From NCBI GenBank assembly GCA_910586355.1, contig CAJUHJ010000009.1, positions 49,662 through 113,661 on the forward strand: a stretch of DNA of 64,000 bases, written 5' to 3'. Of this stretch, positions 17,401 to 26,410 are shown piece by piece. The notes below the pieces were generated by a model. It worked only from the letters and a program-made list of their open reading frames with translations. It did not search any database and was not told the DNA's origin. Origin of the DNA: an uncultured Lachnospiraceae bacterium. GTDB lineage: Bacteria > Bacillota > Clostridia > Lachnospirales > Lachnospiraceae. Made by a program: the position numbers and the translations under genes. Within the stretch, counting starts at the first letter, position 1. Each line of letters opens with the position of its first letter.

Positions 17401-20199
17401 TTATTCAATCTCTTTCCAAAAAATTTCTACTTCATCGCCACTGTATAACGGCTGCATATATCCGGCAGAATCTCCGTTGACCTTTGTCACAATCGCGCGT
17501 CCTCTCGAATCTGCCAAATCAAAGTCTATAAACTCGAAAATATCTACAAATATATAATCCAGTTTTCCCGTAAGTTCTACCGTTTCCCCATTTACCGTTA
17601 TGCGAATGGCAATCCCTGTATTTTCGTAGGATGTCTTTTCTTCTGTTGATTTCTTAGGTTCGTCCTCTTCTAATGTTTCATTTTCCAAAACAAGGTTCTC
17701 ACTTTCATAAGAGTCCTCTGATTGTTCTAAAAGCGCCATAGAACTATCCTCTTGTGCCTCTTGTTGAATTTCTAATAATTTCGGCGCATCTTCACTTGGC
17801 AAAACCTCTAATACTTTCCACTCTATTGTAAAATTCTCATACACCAGCGTCCCAAGCCCCGCCGGACGGTTATTGACAAGTATCTCATAATCCATATCAA
17901 TTTCTACGTCCATAAACTCTGCCAGCTGGCCTATGGTATAGAAATTTCTGGTTTCTATTTCATCCCCTTCCTGAATTTCATAAGAAAGCATCTCTATACT
18001 TCCATTTACTTCCACAAATTTCGGGCAGTGGATTGTTTTTCCATTGACAATAAACGTCACCATTTCTTTTGTATAATCTGCAATATCGGCAAGCGTAACA
18101 TTTGCCGCCTGCCCTGCGGTTGAAGGCTCTACCGTAATATAGCTGTTGGCAATCAGCGGCGCATTAATATTTGTCAATTTATCATTTACTTTTACGATTG
18201 CAGATTCCCCGGCTTCGCCCCTTGCAATCCGGGGGCTTCCATTTACAGTAAAATTAATCTCTTTTCCTCTTTTTGGAAACAAATATTCATTTGGAAATCC
18301 GGCCTGCAAAGCTGCATCTACAATCGTCAGCCTGTTGTTGTCATAAAGTTTAATTCTTTCTCCATTAAAATGCACCATGATAAAACTGTTCCGCTGTTCA
18401 AAATAATTCAGACAGATTCCAACCGGAGTTACTAATAACGGATCTTTTCTTACTCCCGGCTGCTCAAAAGTAACTTCCCTCAACACTTCTTCTCCACGCA
18501 GCGCCACACGTTCATAGGGAAGATTTAATTTGTCTGCGAGCCTTGTATCAAATCCATGAATCTTGCCGCCGCCGCCTACAATAAAGGCCGCTTTTACTGT
18601 TTCCCCTCCGTTTAACTCCATAATCTTATCTGCTACTTCTGTTGTGATTCTTTCTACAATATCGTTTGTCAAATCCCAGATCTCTTCTGAACTAATCGTA
18701 TGGTCTAACATCATAATGTCCGTATATTCCACTTCTTCTCCCATTGTAGAAGCCAGTTTCATATATTCTGCCATCTGAAAATCTACCAGATATTTTTGGA
18801 CAATCACTTCTGTAATTTCATCCCCGGCAAGCGGAATCATGCCATACGCAATAATACTTCCATCTCTCGTAACAGAAATATCAGAAGTCCCCGCCCCAAC
18901 GTCTACCAACGCAATATTTAACATCCTAAAATTCTCCGGTATCGCAACATCAATCGCCGCAATTGGCTCGAGAGTCAGATTTGCTACGGATAAGCCGGCA
19001 ATGCCAACCGCTGCATAAAGACCGTCAATGACATCCTCCGGCAAAAATGTTACGATAATATCTTCTGCTATTTTCTCTGCTTTATGGCTTTCAATACTGG
19101 AAAACACTTCTCCATTCAAATAATATTTTACAACAGAATACCCAACACAGTAAAATTTATAATTGGTATCATTCTTTTCCTGCAATTCTGCCTGCGCTTT
19201 TTCGATACCAAGCAAATCGAGCGTATGGATGTCTTCTGCAAGTACAACGCTCTCTGTATCATACTCATATTCAATATAAGTTGTCACTGTTTTTAAAACA
19301 CGTCCTGCCGCTGCAATACAAACAGATGTAAGCGTCTGACCCGTCTGTTGTTCTAATGATTCTTTCACACGGCGAATTGTATTTCCTACTCTTCCAATGT
19401 GATGAATTTGTCCATCTAACATTGCGCGTGTATCATGTTCGATTGAATGTTGCGCAAGAACAATAAATTCTTTCTCAATCCGGTATCCGACAGTTCCTAC
19501 AACATTGCGTGTTCCGATATCAAGGCCAAATACCAGGTCTTCTCCAATCTGCTTTTTTTCCATCTCACTGCCTCCTTCATCACCATGCGCTTTTTCACTG
19601 TCTAAATCGAAAGCAAAGGCTTCATTAATTTGACGATATGTCTCTTCTAACGCCCCATGATTTGAAATCACGACGTCACAATGCTTCCGATACTCATCTT
19701 CGGAAAGCTGGCTGCTAAATATAGCATCTATTTTTTCATCAGAATATCCTCTGTCTTCTCTTAAACGCTTTCGCCTGATGTTTTCCGCTGTGTCTACAAA
19801 CCAAAGCTCATCGCAAATGGCATCATACCCTTCTTCTATTAAAAGGGCTGCTTCTAAAATAAGATAAGAATATTTTCCTTTCTTTCGTTCCTCTTTAGCA
19901 ATCCGCAGTATCTCGCGTTTGACTGCCGGATGGACAATCCGGTTCATCAGAATTCGTTTTTTTGTATCCGAAAAAATGACGTCCGAAAGTTTGGCTGTAT
20001 CCAAATCTCCCTGCTCCGTAAAAATATCTTCTGAACCGAATTTTTGTTTTATTTCCTGAAAACAAGCCGTTTTCGGCTGCATTTGTTCATGCGCGATTTC
20101 ATCTGCATAAAGAACTTTTGCCGGATATTCCTGTTCTATGTAGCGCAGGATTTTCGATTTTCCTGCTCCTACACCTCCCGTAATACCAATAAATTTCAT
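17401..20199 (-). CDS. coaE: Dephospho-CoA kinase fused in frame to an FtsA-like ATPase
   Basis: One open frame covers two proteins. From the ATG at 20199 the first ~200 residues are dephospho-CoA kinase (CoaE), the last step of coenzyme A synthesis: Walker A GITGGVGAGKS (GxGxGKS), the YADEIAHE loop and the lid RRKRLREDRGYSDEKI. After a linker (AFDLDSEKAHGDEGGSE) an actin-fold ATPase begins with VFGLDIGTRNVVG, followed by VDVGAGTSDISV and AAFIVGGGGKIHG, the phosphate and adenosine motifs of FtsA/PilM proteins. The C-terminal ~300 residues carry two or more beta-grasp-like modules. A perfect internal ribosome site and ATG at 19563 could make the FtsA-like part alone (720 residues). The start at 20199 has AGGAG; the open frame to 20226 is not used. 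It lies 13 bases after polA. Confidence 0.85.
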   Translation of the reverse strand: MKFIGITGGVGAGKSKILRYIEQEYPAKVLYADEIAHEQMQPKTACFQEIKQKFGSEDIFTEQGDLDTAKLSDVIFSDTKKRILMNRIVHPAVKREILRIAKEERKKGKYSYLILEAALLIEEGYDAICDELWFVDTAENIRRKRLREDRGYSDEKIDAIFSSQLSEDEYRKHCDVVISNHGALEETYRQINEAFAFDLDSEKAHGDEGGSEMEKKQIGEDLVFGLDIGTRNVVGTVGYRIEKEFIVLAQHSIEHDTRAMLDGQIHHIGRVGNTIRRVKESLEQQTGQTLTSVCIAAAGRVLKTVTTYIEYEYDTESVVLAEDIHTLDLLGIEKAQAELQEKNDTNYKFYCVGYSVVKYYLNGEVFSSIESHKAEKIAEDIIVTFLPEDVIDGLYAAVGIAGLSVANLTLEPIAAIDVAIPENFRMLNIALVDVGAGTSDISVTRDGSIIAYGMIPLAGDEITEVIVQKYLVDFQMAEYMKLASTMGEEVEYTDIMMLDHTISSEEIWDLTNDIVERITTEVADKIMELNGGETVKAAFIVGGGGKIHGFDTRLADKLNLPYERVALRGEEVLREVTFEQPGVRKDPLLVTPVGICLNYFEQRNSFIMVHFNGERIKLYDNNRLTIVDAALQAGFPNEYLFPKRGKEINFTVNGSPRIARGEAGESAIVKVNDKLTNINAPLIANSYITVEPSTAGQAANVTLADIADYTKEMVTFIVNGKTIHCPKFVEVNGSIEMLSYEIQEGDEIETRNFYTIGQLAEFMDVEIDMDYEILVNNRPAGLGTLVYENFTIEWKVLEVLPSEDAPKLLEIQQEAQEDSSMALLEQSEDSYESENLVLENETLEEDEPKKSTEEKTSYENTGIAIRITVNGETVELTGKLDYIFVDIFEFIDFDLADSRGRAIVTKVNGDSAGYMQPLYSGDEVEIFWKEIE
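19564..19577 (-). promoter_or_regulatory. Internal ribosome binding site for the FtsA-like part
   Basis: AAGGAGG at 19571-19577 with a 7-base spacer to the in-frame ATG at 19561-19563 (MEKKQIGEDL). This is as strong as any ribosome site in the window, although it lies inside a continuous frame. It suggests the FtsA-like ATPase is also, or mainly, made as a separate protein. Confidence 0.75.
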
Positions 20200-20212
20200 G
20201 CCGTCTCCTAAT

Positions 20213-22861
20213 TTATTTTGCTTCATACCAATTTGCTCCAGAATGCATATCCACTTCCAAATCCACAGATAAATCTGCCGCTCTTAGCATTTCCTCTTTT
20301 AAAATCCGTCTGACTTTGTCCTGCTCTTCCTGTCTTGTTTCAATCAAAAGTTCATCATGTACCTGAAGGATTAACTGTGATTTTAGGCCCTCCGCAAAAA
20401 GACGGTCATGCACACGTATCATAGCTATTTTAATAATATCAGCCGCTGTTCCCTGTATCGGAGCGTTCATTGCCACCCGTTCCCCAAAAGAACGCTGGAC
20501 AAAATTACCGGAAGAAAGTTCGGGAAGCGGCCTTCTCCTTTTGTACATTGTCAAAGAATATCCTTTCTCTTTTGCAGATGCAACAAGCCCGTCTAAAAAT
20601 GCTTTTATCTTTGGATAAGATTCAAAATAACGTTCTATATATTCCGCCGCTTCTTTTTTGCTGATACTAAGATCCTGGCTTAACCCAAACGAACTAATTC
20701 CATATACAATTCCAAAATTGACTGCTTTTGCATTTCGTCTCTGTAAATCCGTCACCTGGTCAAACGGAACATGAAATACCTGGGAAGCAGTAATTCTATG
20801 AATATCTTCTGCCTGCCGGTATGCCTGGATTAACGTTTCATCGCCGGACATATGCGCAAGTACCCTAAGTTCAATCTGGGAATAATCTGCGTCGACAAAC
20901 ACACATCCTTCTGCAGGCAGAAACACTTTCCGGATAGATCTTCCAAGCTCCATCCGAATCGGAATATTCTGCAGATTGGGGTCTGCGCTGCTGATTCTTC
21001 CGGTCGCAGTAATCGTTTGGTGAAAAGTGCTGTGAATCCGGCCCGTATCATCTATAAAATTTGCAAGGCCGTCCGCATACGTTGATTTTAGTTTCGCAAG
21101 CTGACGGTACTCTAAAATATCGGCAACGAGAGGATATGTTGGCGCAAGTTTATCGAGTACCTCCGCCGCAGTCGAATATCCCGTTTTCGTTTTTTTGCCA
21201 TATGGCATTTTTAATTTCTCAAACAAAATAACGCCAAGCTGTTTTGGTGAATTAATGTTAAATTCTTCCCCGGCTTTTGCGTAAATATCCTTCTCTAACT
21301 CCGCAATCCGGCTGCTTAACTGGTTCCCATACTCTGCTAAGGCTGTTTTATCCGCTGCAATCCCTTCTTTTTCCATTGCAGACAGCACATACGTAAGAGG
21401 AAGTTCTATTTCTTCATAAAGCGTAAGCATTTCCGTTTCTTTTAACTTTTCGGTTAAAACATCTTTTGCTTTCCATGCGGTATACGCCATATAACAAATA
21501 CAGTTTAAAAATGCGTCCGGTGCCACTTCCCTCGCCAAAACAAGAGATGTTTTTCCAAGAAAATCCGTTTGCGACGGAATCATCAGATTCAGTGCGTCCT
21601 TTGCAATGTCCTCATACGTATATTCACTTTGTAACGGATTTAGCAAATAGGAAGCAAGGCTGCAGTCAAACAAGCGCTTTCGAAGCGAAGCATCTGCCGT
21701 CGGCAGCCCAAAAAACTTAATTTGATTTTTTAAATCCAAAAATGAAATCCGCTGCTTTAACATCATTTCTTTTAATTTTTCTTTTAAATATGCTTCCGTC
21801 AAAAACCCGCCAACGGAAAGAAATGCCGTATCTTCTTCCCCAATGCAGACGGCTGCGCCATAAAGCGAACCATTTTCCACCAATGGAACCATGCCGAAAC
21901 CTTCGCATTTTGCCGCGCGTCCCAAAAAATCCTCCGCCTGTGTAAAGTCTTCAATCTTACGAAAATAAGTTTCCATTGTATTTTTGGGCGCATCCACTTC
22001 AAAACGGCTTAACATTTTTTTAAAATCCAGGCGCTTACACAAAAGATACGCTTCTTTTGTATAAAAATTGCCGACTTTCGCATGTTCAAACGTAAACTCA
22101 ATTGGAACGTTCACATCAATCGCCGCAAGCGTTTTTGACAACTGAGCCATATCATAATGCTCTTTTAAGTTTTCTTTTGCCCGGTTTGGTTTTATTTCTT
22201 CTGCATGTGCATAGGCGTTTTCAATGCTGCCGTAAGCCGCAATTAAATTTACCGCCGTCTTTTCCCCAATGCCGGGCACTCCCGGAATATTATCCGATGC
22301 GTCTCCCATCAATGCCTTTACATCAATAAACTGCGTCGGCGTTACCTGATAGCGTTCCTGTACATCCTTGGCATAATAATCCTCTATTTCGGTTCCTGTT
22401 TTTTTTGTCTTTGGAATCCGGATTTTAACACGATCCGTTGCAAGCTGCAGCAAATCCCTGTCGCCCGATACGACAGATACCAAAAAGCCCTCTTCTTGTG
22501 CCCTTTTTGACAGCGTACCCAAAAGATCATCCGCTTCATAACCTTCTAACTCTACAATCCGAATCCCCATTGCCGTAAGCATTTCTTTCATCAAGGGCAC
22601 CTGCTGGCGCAATTCTTCTGCCATTGGTTTTCTGGTCCCTTTATATTCAGCATACATTTTATGCCGGAATGTCGGTGCATGTACATCAAAAGCAACCGTC
22701 AGATATTCCGGCTGCTCTTCTTCTAATATTTTAAATAGTATATTCAAAAAACCAAAGACGGCGTTTGTGTGAAGCCCTTCTGAATTTGTCAAATCTTTCA
22801 CCCCAAAAAACGCGCGGTTTAAAATACTATGTCCGTCAATTAAAACAATCTTTTTACTCAT
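20213..22861 (-). CDS. polA: DNA polymerase I
   Basis: An 882-residue family A DNA polymerase for gap filling, primer removal and repair. The 5' nuclease domain (to ~290) has LIDGHSILNRAFFG, EADDLLGTL, SGDRDLLQL and MGDASDNIPGVPGIGEKTA. The polymerase domain has DADYSQIELRVLAHMSG, RRNAKAVNFGIVYG and QVHDELLIE. The middle domain keeps the 3'-5' exonuclease fold (FDCSLASYLLNP) but lacks the DxE and other acidic metal ligands, so proofreading is probably absent, as in Bacillus Pol I. The ATG overlaps the stop of the upstream peptidase gene (ATGA). Confidence 0.97.
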   Translation of the reverse strand: MSKKIVLIDGHSILNRAFFGVKDLTNSEGLHTNAVFGFLNILFKILEEEQPEYLTVAFDVHAPTFRHKMYAEYKGTRKPMAEELRQQVPLMKEMLTAMGIRIVELEGYEADDLLGTLSKRAQEEGFLVSVVSGDRDLLQLATDRVKIRIPKTKKTGTEIEDYYAKDVQERYQVTPTQFIDVKALMGDASDNIPGVPGIGEKTAVNLIAAYGSIENAYAHAEEIKPNRAKENLKEHYDMAQLSKTLAAIDVNVPIEFTFEHAKVGNFYTKEAYLLCKRLDFKKMLSRFEVDAPKNTMETYFRKIEDFTQAEDFLGRAAKCEGFGMVPLVENGSLYGAAVCIGEEDTAFLSVGGFLTEAYLKEKLKEMMLKQRISFLDLKNQIKFFGLPTADASLRKRLFDCSLASYLLNPLQSEYTYEDIAKDALNLMIPSQTDFLGKTSLVLAREVAPDAFLNCICYMAYTAWKAKDVLTEKLKETEMLTLYEEIELPLTYVLSAMEKEGIAADKTALAEYGNQLSSRIAELEKDIYAKAGEEFNINSPKQLGVILFEKLKMPYGKKTKTGYSTAAEVLDKLAPTYPLVADILEYRQLAKLKSTYADGLANFIDDTGRIHSTFHQTITATGRISSADPNLQNIPIRMELGRSIRKVFLPAEGCVFVDADYSQIELRVLAHMSGDETLIQAYRQAEDIHRITASQVFHVPFDQVTDLQRRNAKAVNFGIVYGISSFGLSQDLSISKKEAAEYIERYFESYPKIKAFLDGLVASAKEKGYSLTMYKRRRPLPELSSGNFVQRSFGERVAMNAPIQGTAADIIKIAMIRVHDRLFAEGLKSQLILQVHDELLIETRQEEQDKVRRILKEEMLRAADLSVDLEVDMHSGANWYEAK

Positions 22862-24651
22862 ATTGTCCTCGTATATTCTTTCAGCCAGTCATTTTCTTCG
22901 TCTGTCAAATAAGCTGACAACACTTGATATACTTTTTTATGATAGCTGTTTAATAATTTCTTTTCCCTGTCTGTCAATTCATTCACATTTACTGCATCTA
23001 AGTCAATCGGCGCATAAGTAATTGTTTCAAACTGCATGAATTGGCCGTACTCATTTTTTTCTGCTTTTTGGCAGAGAAGCTCATTCTCTATCCGGATGCC
23101 GTATTCGCCCTCAAGATAAACGCCCGGCTCATCTGTTGTAATCATACCCTCTTCTAATACCGCTTCTTCCTCTTCTTCTCTTTTTTTCCAGCGGAAAGAA
23201 TTTGGCCCTTCATGCACATTCAACAGATGTCCAACGCCATGCCCCGTCCCGCATTTGTAATCAAGCCCCAAATCCCAAAGAGGCCCTCTTGCCAGAATAT
23301 CTAAATTCTGCCCGCTGCAGCCATATAAAAATTTTGCGGACGATAACTGTAAATTTGCACGAAGGACCGCCGTAAAATGTTTTTTCATTTGGCCTGTAAG
23401 CGCGCCAAGAGCGATTGTCCTTGTAATATCTGTCGTCCCTTCCAAGTAATGCCCGCCGGAATCTACAAGCAAAAACCCTGTTGGCTGTAAAACAAGGTTA
23501 TCTTCCCTGGCTGCCTGATAGTGCATCATTGCTGCATTCTGGCCATATGCGCAAATGGTATCGAAACTATTTTCCAGAAAATGTTCCTGTTCCCTTCGCA
23601 TTTTTTCCAAATATTCGCCTGCCAAAAACTCTGTCACCGTTTCTTTTCCAATACGCGTTTTCAGCCAGTACATAAACTTTGTAAACGCCACGCCGTCTTT
23701 GATATGCGCCAAAATTGTATTGCTTATTTCCACCGGATTTTTTACTGCTTTCAAACGTTCAGAAGGGTTTTTCTTCGTTATCTTCTGAGTGTGCCCTGGA
23801 AGTCTTGAAGCAATCCGGTAGTTTAACAAATCCGGCTGATAAAGCACAGATGCTTCCCCCAAAGATTCGATATAAGAATAAATTTCTTCATAAGGACAGA
23901 CTGTAATCCCATTTTCCTCAAAATAGACATTCTGTTCCTTTGTAATGATTTCTTTTTGCACAAACCAAAAACAATCTTCTTTTGTAATTACAAGATAAGA
24001 AATCACTACCGGCACATGGGAAATATCACGGCCGCGCACATTTAAAATCCAGGCAATGTCCGTCAGTGAAGCTAAGATATGCGTATCCGCTCCTGTTTTT
24101 TGCATTGCTTCTCTGACAGCTTTTAGTTTTTCTTTTGTGCTTTTCCCGCTATACCGATCTTCTAAGATAAAAAAGGGCTCTCTTGGCATTTTAGGCCTGT
24201 CCTTCCAAATCGAATCTACAAGGTCCTTGCCGTCAAAAAGGAGCGCTCCGTTTTCTTTTGCTATTTTTTTGTAAGTCTCCCCTGTTTTAAAATCAAGCGT
24301 CCTGCCGTCAAACCCAATGCAGCCGCCTTCTTTTAAAAAATCTTTTATAAATTCTTTCACTTTTGGCACGCCTTCTTCGCCTGCGCGCATAAGCGTAATC
24401 CCACTGCCCGACAATTGCTTTGCCGCCTGGATAAAATATCTTCCATCTGTCCAAAGATACGCTGTTTTCTGCGTAATCACTACGGTTGCGGCAGATCCGG
24501 TAAATCCGGTCAAATATTTTATTGCTTTAAAATATTCTCCAATATATTCTGAGTTATGAAAATCAGAATTTGGTATCACATACAAATCAATATGATACTG
24601 TTTCATCTGCTGCCGGAAAGACTCAATACGTTCTTTGGCGTCGTTACTCAT
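22858..24651 (-). CDS. Xaa-Pro aminopeptidase (M24 family)
   Basis: A 597-residue metallopeptidase that removes N-terminal residues preceding proline. It has two creatinase N-terminal-like domains and a C-terminal pita-bread domain with the metal ligands in VDSGGHYLEGTTDITRT (two Asp), GTGHGVGH (His), TTDEPGVY (Glu) and GIRIENEL (Glu). The long three-domain layout matches aminopeptidase P enzymes related to yeast and human forms. The frame is open to 24690, but the ATG at 24651 (MSNDAKER) follows an AGGA site and overlaps the end of the thioesterase gene by eight bases, which points to translational coupling. Confidence 0.93.
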   Translation of the reverse strand: MSNDAKERIESFRQQMKQYHIDLYVIPNSDFHNSEYIGEYFKAIKYLTGFTGSAATVVITQKTAYLWTDGRYFIQAAKQLSGSGITLMRAGEEGVPKVKEFIKDFLKEGGCIGFDGRTLDFKTGETYKKIAKENGALLFDGKDLVDSIWKDRPKMPREPFFILEDRYSGKSTKEKLKAVREAMQKTGADTHILASLTDIAWILNVRGRDISHVPVVISYLVITKEDCFWFVQKEIITKEQNVYFEENGITVCPYEEIYSYIESLGEASVLYQPDLLNYRIASRLPGHTQKITKKNPSERLKAVKNPVEISNTILAHIKDGVAFTKFMYWLKTRIGKETVTEFLAGEYLEKMRREQEHFLENSFDTICAYGQNAAMMHYQAAREDNLVLQPTGFLLVDSGGHYLEGTTDITRTIALGALTGQMKKHFTAVLRANLQLSSAKFLYGCSGQNLDILARGPLWDLGLDYKCGTGHGVGHLLNVHEGPNSFRWKKREEEEEAVLEEGMITTDEPGVYLEGEYGIRIENELLCQKAEKNEYGQFMQFETITYAPIDLDAVNVNELTDREKKLLNSYHKKVYQVLSAYLTDEENDWLKEYTRTI

Positions 24652-25117
24652 TTTCATTTTCCTCATAATATTCAAAGAATTTTGTATCAAGCTCTGGATA
24701 CGAACGCTTTAATGAAATTGGTTTGCCGCTGCGGTTCAAAAAACAGTGCTCACTGGAAGCCAGCGTCCGAAGTTCCCCTGTTTTTTTATCTGTCATCTTA
24801 TATTCTACTTTCATTTTGATTCCGTTATATTCTGAAATTTTCGTCTCAATCACAACAGTTTCATCAAAATGAACCATGCTCTTGTATTCACAGGAAATGG
24901 ACAGTACCGGGCTGATAATCTCCATTCCTTCCATTCCTTTGTAGGATAACCCAATCTGCTCCATCAAATCCATCCTAGCTTCTTCCATCCAACGGATATA
25001 ATTGGAATGATGAATAATACCCATCTGGTCTGTCTCATAGTACTTTGCATGATGTTCGTATGGCTTGATATGAATTGTTTCTGCCTGTCCATAAATCTGT
25101 AATTCTCTTTGTGCCAT
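24644..25117 (-). CDS. Hot-dog fold acyl-CoA thioesterase (4HBT/YbgC-like)
   Basis: A 157-residue thioesterase of the 4-hydroxybenzoyl-CoA thioesterase superfamily. The catalytic region YYETDQMGIIHHSNYIRWMEEAR (spanning about residues 26-48) has the Asp and the G-x-x-H-H-x-x-Y pattern of the YbgC group. It is the first gene of the operon that includes the peptidase and polA, with a GGAGGG ribosome site and its own promoter. The acyl-CoA substrate cannot be told from sequence. Confidence 0.9.
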   Translation of the reverse strand: MAQRELQIYGQAETIHIKPYEHHAKYYETDQMGIIHHSNYIRWMEEARMDLMEQIGLSYKGMEGMEIISPVLSISCEYKSMVHFDETVVIETKISEYNGIKMKVEYKMTDKKTGELRTLASSEHCFLNRSGKPISLKRSYPELDTKFFEYYEENENE

Positions 25118-25165
25118 CAGTAATTCCCTCCTTTAATCAGATTGAATAATTACCTCAATATTACT

Positions 25166-25194
25166 ATTATGTCACAGCGGACATGGAATTTCAA
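25166..25194 (-). promoter_or_regulatory. Promoter of the thioesterase-peptidase-polA-coaE operon
   Basis: -35 TTGAAA (25189-25194), 17-base spacer, -10 CATAAT (25166-25171), about 50 bases before the thioesterase start. It is the only clear promoter found for the seven-gene run down to 14899. Confidence 0.65.
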
Positions 25195-25215
25195 TATTTT
25201 TACTGATAAATAAAA

Positions 25216-25244
25216 TAGACTTTATCTCTTTTCTATGATATACT
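25216..25244 (+). promoter_or_regulatory. Promoter of the amidase gene
   Basis: -35 TAGACT (25216-25221), 17-base spacer, -10 TATACT (25239-25244). Its -35 lies 21 bases from the -35 of the divergent operon promoter, so one regulator could affect both. Confidence 0.55.
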
Positions 25245-25293
25245 TACCAGAAGAAAAATTTCCATACAATTTGAGACTATGAAATGAGAAACT

Positions 25294-26382
25294 ATGAAAA
25301 AAGAAAAATTATTTTATCTAACATTATTAATTCTTTTCGTATTTAGCTTTTATGGCTGCGGCAAAACGAAGCCTGGCAAAGATTCTTTCGACGAGCCGGC
25401 GTCTATGGCGCAGACAGAAATTTCTGACGACATCGAAACGGTTTTAGCGCCAGATACCGAAGTAATCCCAACAGAGCCAGCCCCTATGCCGCCGTCAGAA
25501 GAACCGGAATTTACAGCAGAACCCGCTGTAAATCCCGAAGATATTTCCACAACGGAAATCATCACAACCGATACCGTAAATATCCGCATTGCCCCGGATT
25601 TAAACGCAGACGTCTACCAAACCGCAGACCGCCGGACAACGCTGCAAAAAGTTTCCGAATCTGACGGATGGACGAAAGTATTAATTGAGAACTTTTTTTA
25701 TTATGTTAAAAGCGATTATGTAAAAGACAAGCCTGCTGCCGGCGAAGTCAAAGGATTTTTAGTCGCAATTGACGCCGGACACCAGGCGAAGGGGAACAGT
25801 GAGACAGAACCAGTCGGTCCTGGAGCTTTAGAACAAAAAGCAAAAGTAGCCGGAGGTACAAGAGGCGTCGCTTCCGGCCTTGCGGAATATGAACTTACTT
25901 TACAAGTTTCTTTAAAACTGCGGGATGAACTTTTGGCCCGCGGATATGAGGTATTAATGATTCGCGAAAGCAATGATGTAAATATCAGCAATGCCGAACG
26001 CGCAGAAATTGCAAATAACGCCGGCGCAGATGCATTTATCCGCATACATGCCAACGGTTCCGAAAACAGTTCTGTAAACGGCGCTATGACAATCTGCCAG
26101 ACTGCGGTAAATCCTTACAACGCTTCGCTTTACAATGACAGCAAACGCTTATCTTCCAATGTACTTGATTCCCTTACTGCCGCGACAGGCTGCCAAAAGC
26201 AATCTGTTTGGGAAACAGATACCATGACTGGAATCAACTGGTGCCAGACTCCCGTCACTATTGTCGAAATGGGTTACATGACAAATCCGGCTGAAGATTC
26301 CAATATGGCTTCTGCTGATTATCAGTATAAAATTGCCGAAGGCATTGCAAACGGCATCGACGCATATTTTCGTGCAGAGTAG
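25294..26382 (+). CDS. N-acetylmuramoyl-L-alanine amidase lipoprotein with SH3 domain
   Basis: Cuts the bond between N-acetylmuramic acid and the stem peptide in peptidoglycan, outside the cell. The 362-residue protein has a lipoprotein signal (MKKEKLFYLTLLILFVFSF, lipobox ending FYGC at residue 22), a Pro/Glu/Thr-rich linker, a bacterial SH3 domain (about residues 88-145, TDTVNIRIAPDL), and an Amidase_3 domain with zinc ligands in IDAGHQ (His ~163), GLAEYELT (Glu) and IRIHANGS (His), and the catalytic Glu in TIVEMGYMTNPAEDS. The ribosome site is weak. Acting as an anchored lipoprotein, it may serve cell separation or spore-related remodelling. Confidence 0.92.
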   Translation: MKKEKLFYLTLLILFVFSFYGCGKTKPGKDSFDEPASMAQTEISDDIETVLAPDTEVIPTEPAPMPPSEEPEFTAEPAVNPEDISTTEIITTDTVNIRIAPDLNADVYQTADRRTTLQKVSESDGWTKVLIENFFYYVKSDYVKDKPAAGEVKGFLVAIDAGHQAKGNSETEPVGPGALEQKAKVAGGTRGVASGLAEYELTLQVSLKLRDELLARGYEVLMIRESNDVNISNAERAEIANNAGADAFIRIHANGSENSSVNGAMTICQTAVNPYNASLYNDSKRLSSNVLDSLTAATGCQKQSVWETDTMTGINWCQTPVTIVEMGYMTNPAEDSNMASADYQYKIAEGIANGIDAYFRAE

Positions 26383-26410
26383 GACATTTCCTACCCTGCA
26401 CGTTTTATTT
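26371..26410 (+). terminator. Terminator of the amidase gene
   Basis: A stem GTGCAG-x-GTAGG paired with CCTAC-x-CTGCAC with a short loop, beginning inside the last codons and followed by GTTTTATTT. It reaches the convergent stop of the ABC permease gene. Confidence 0.85.
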
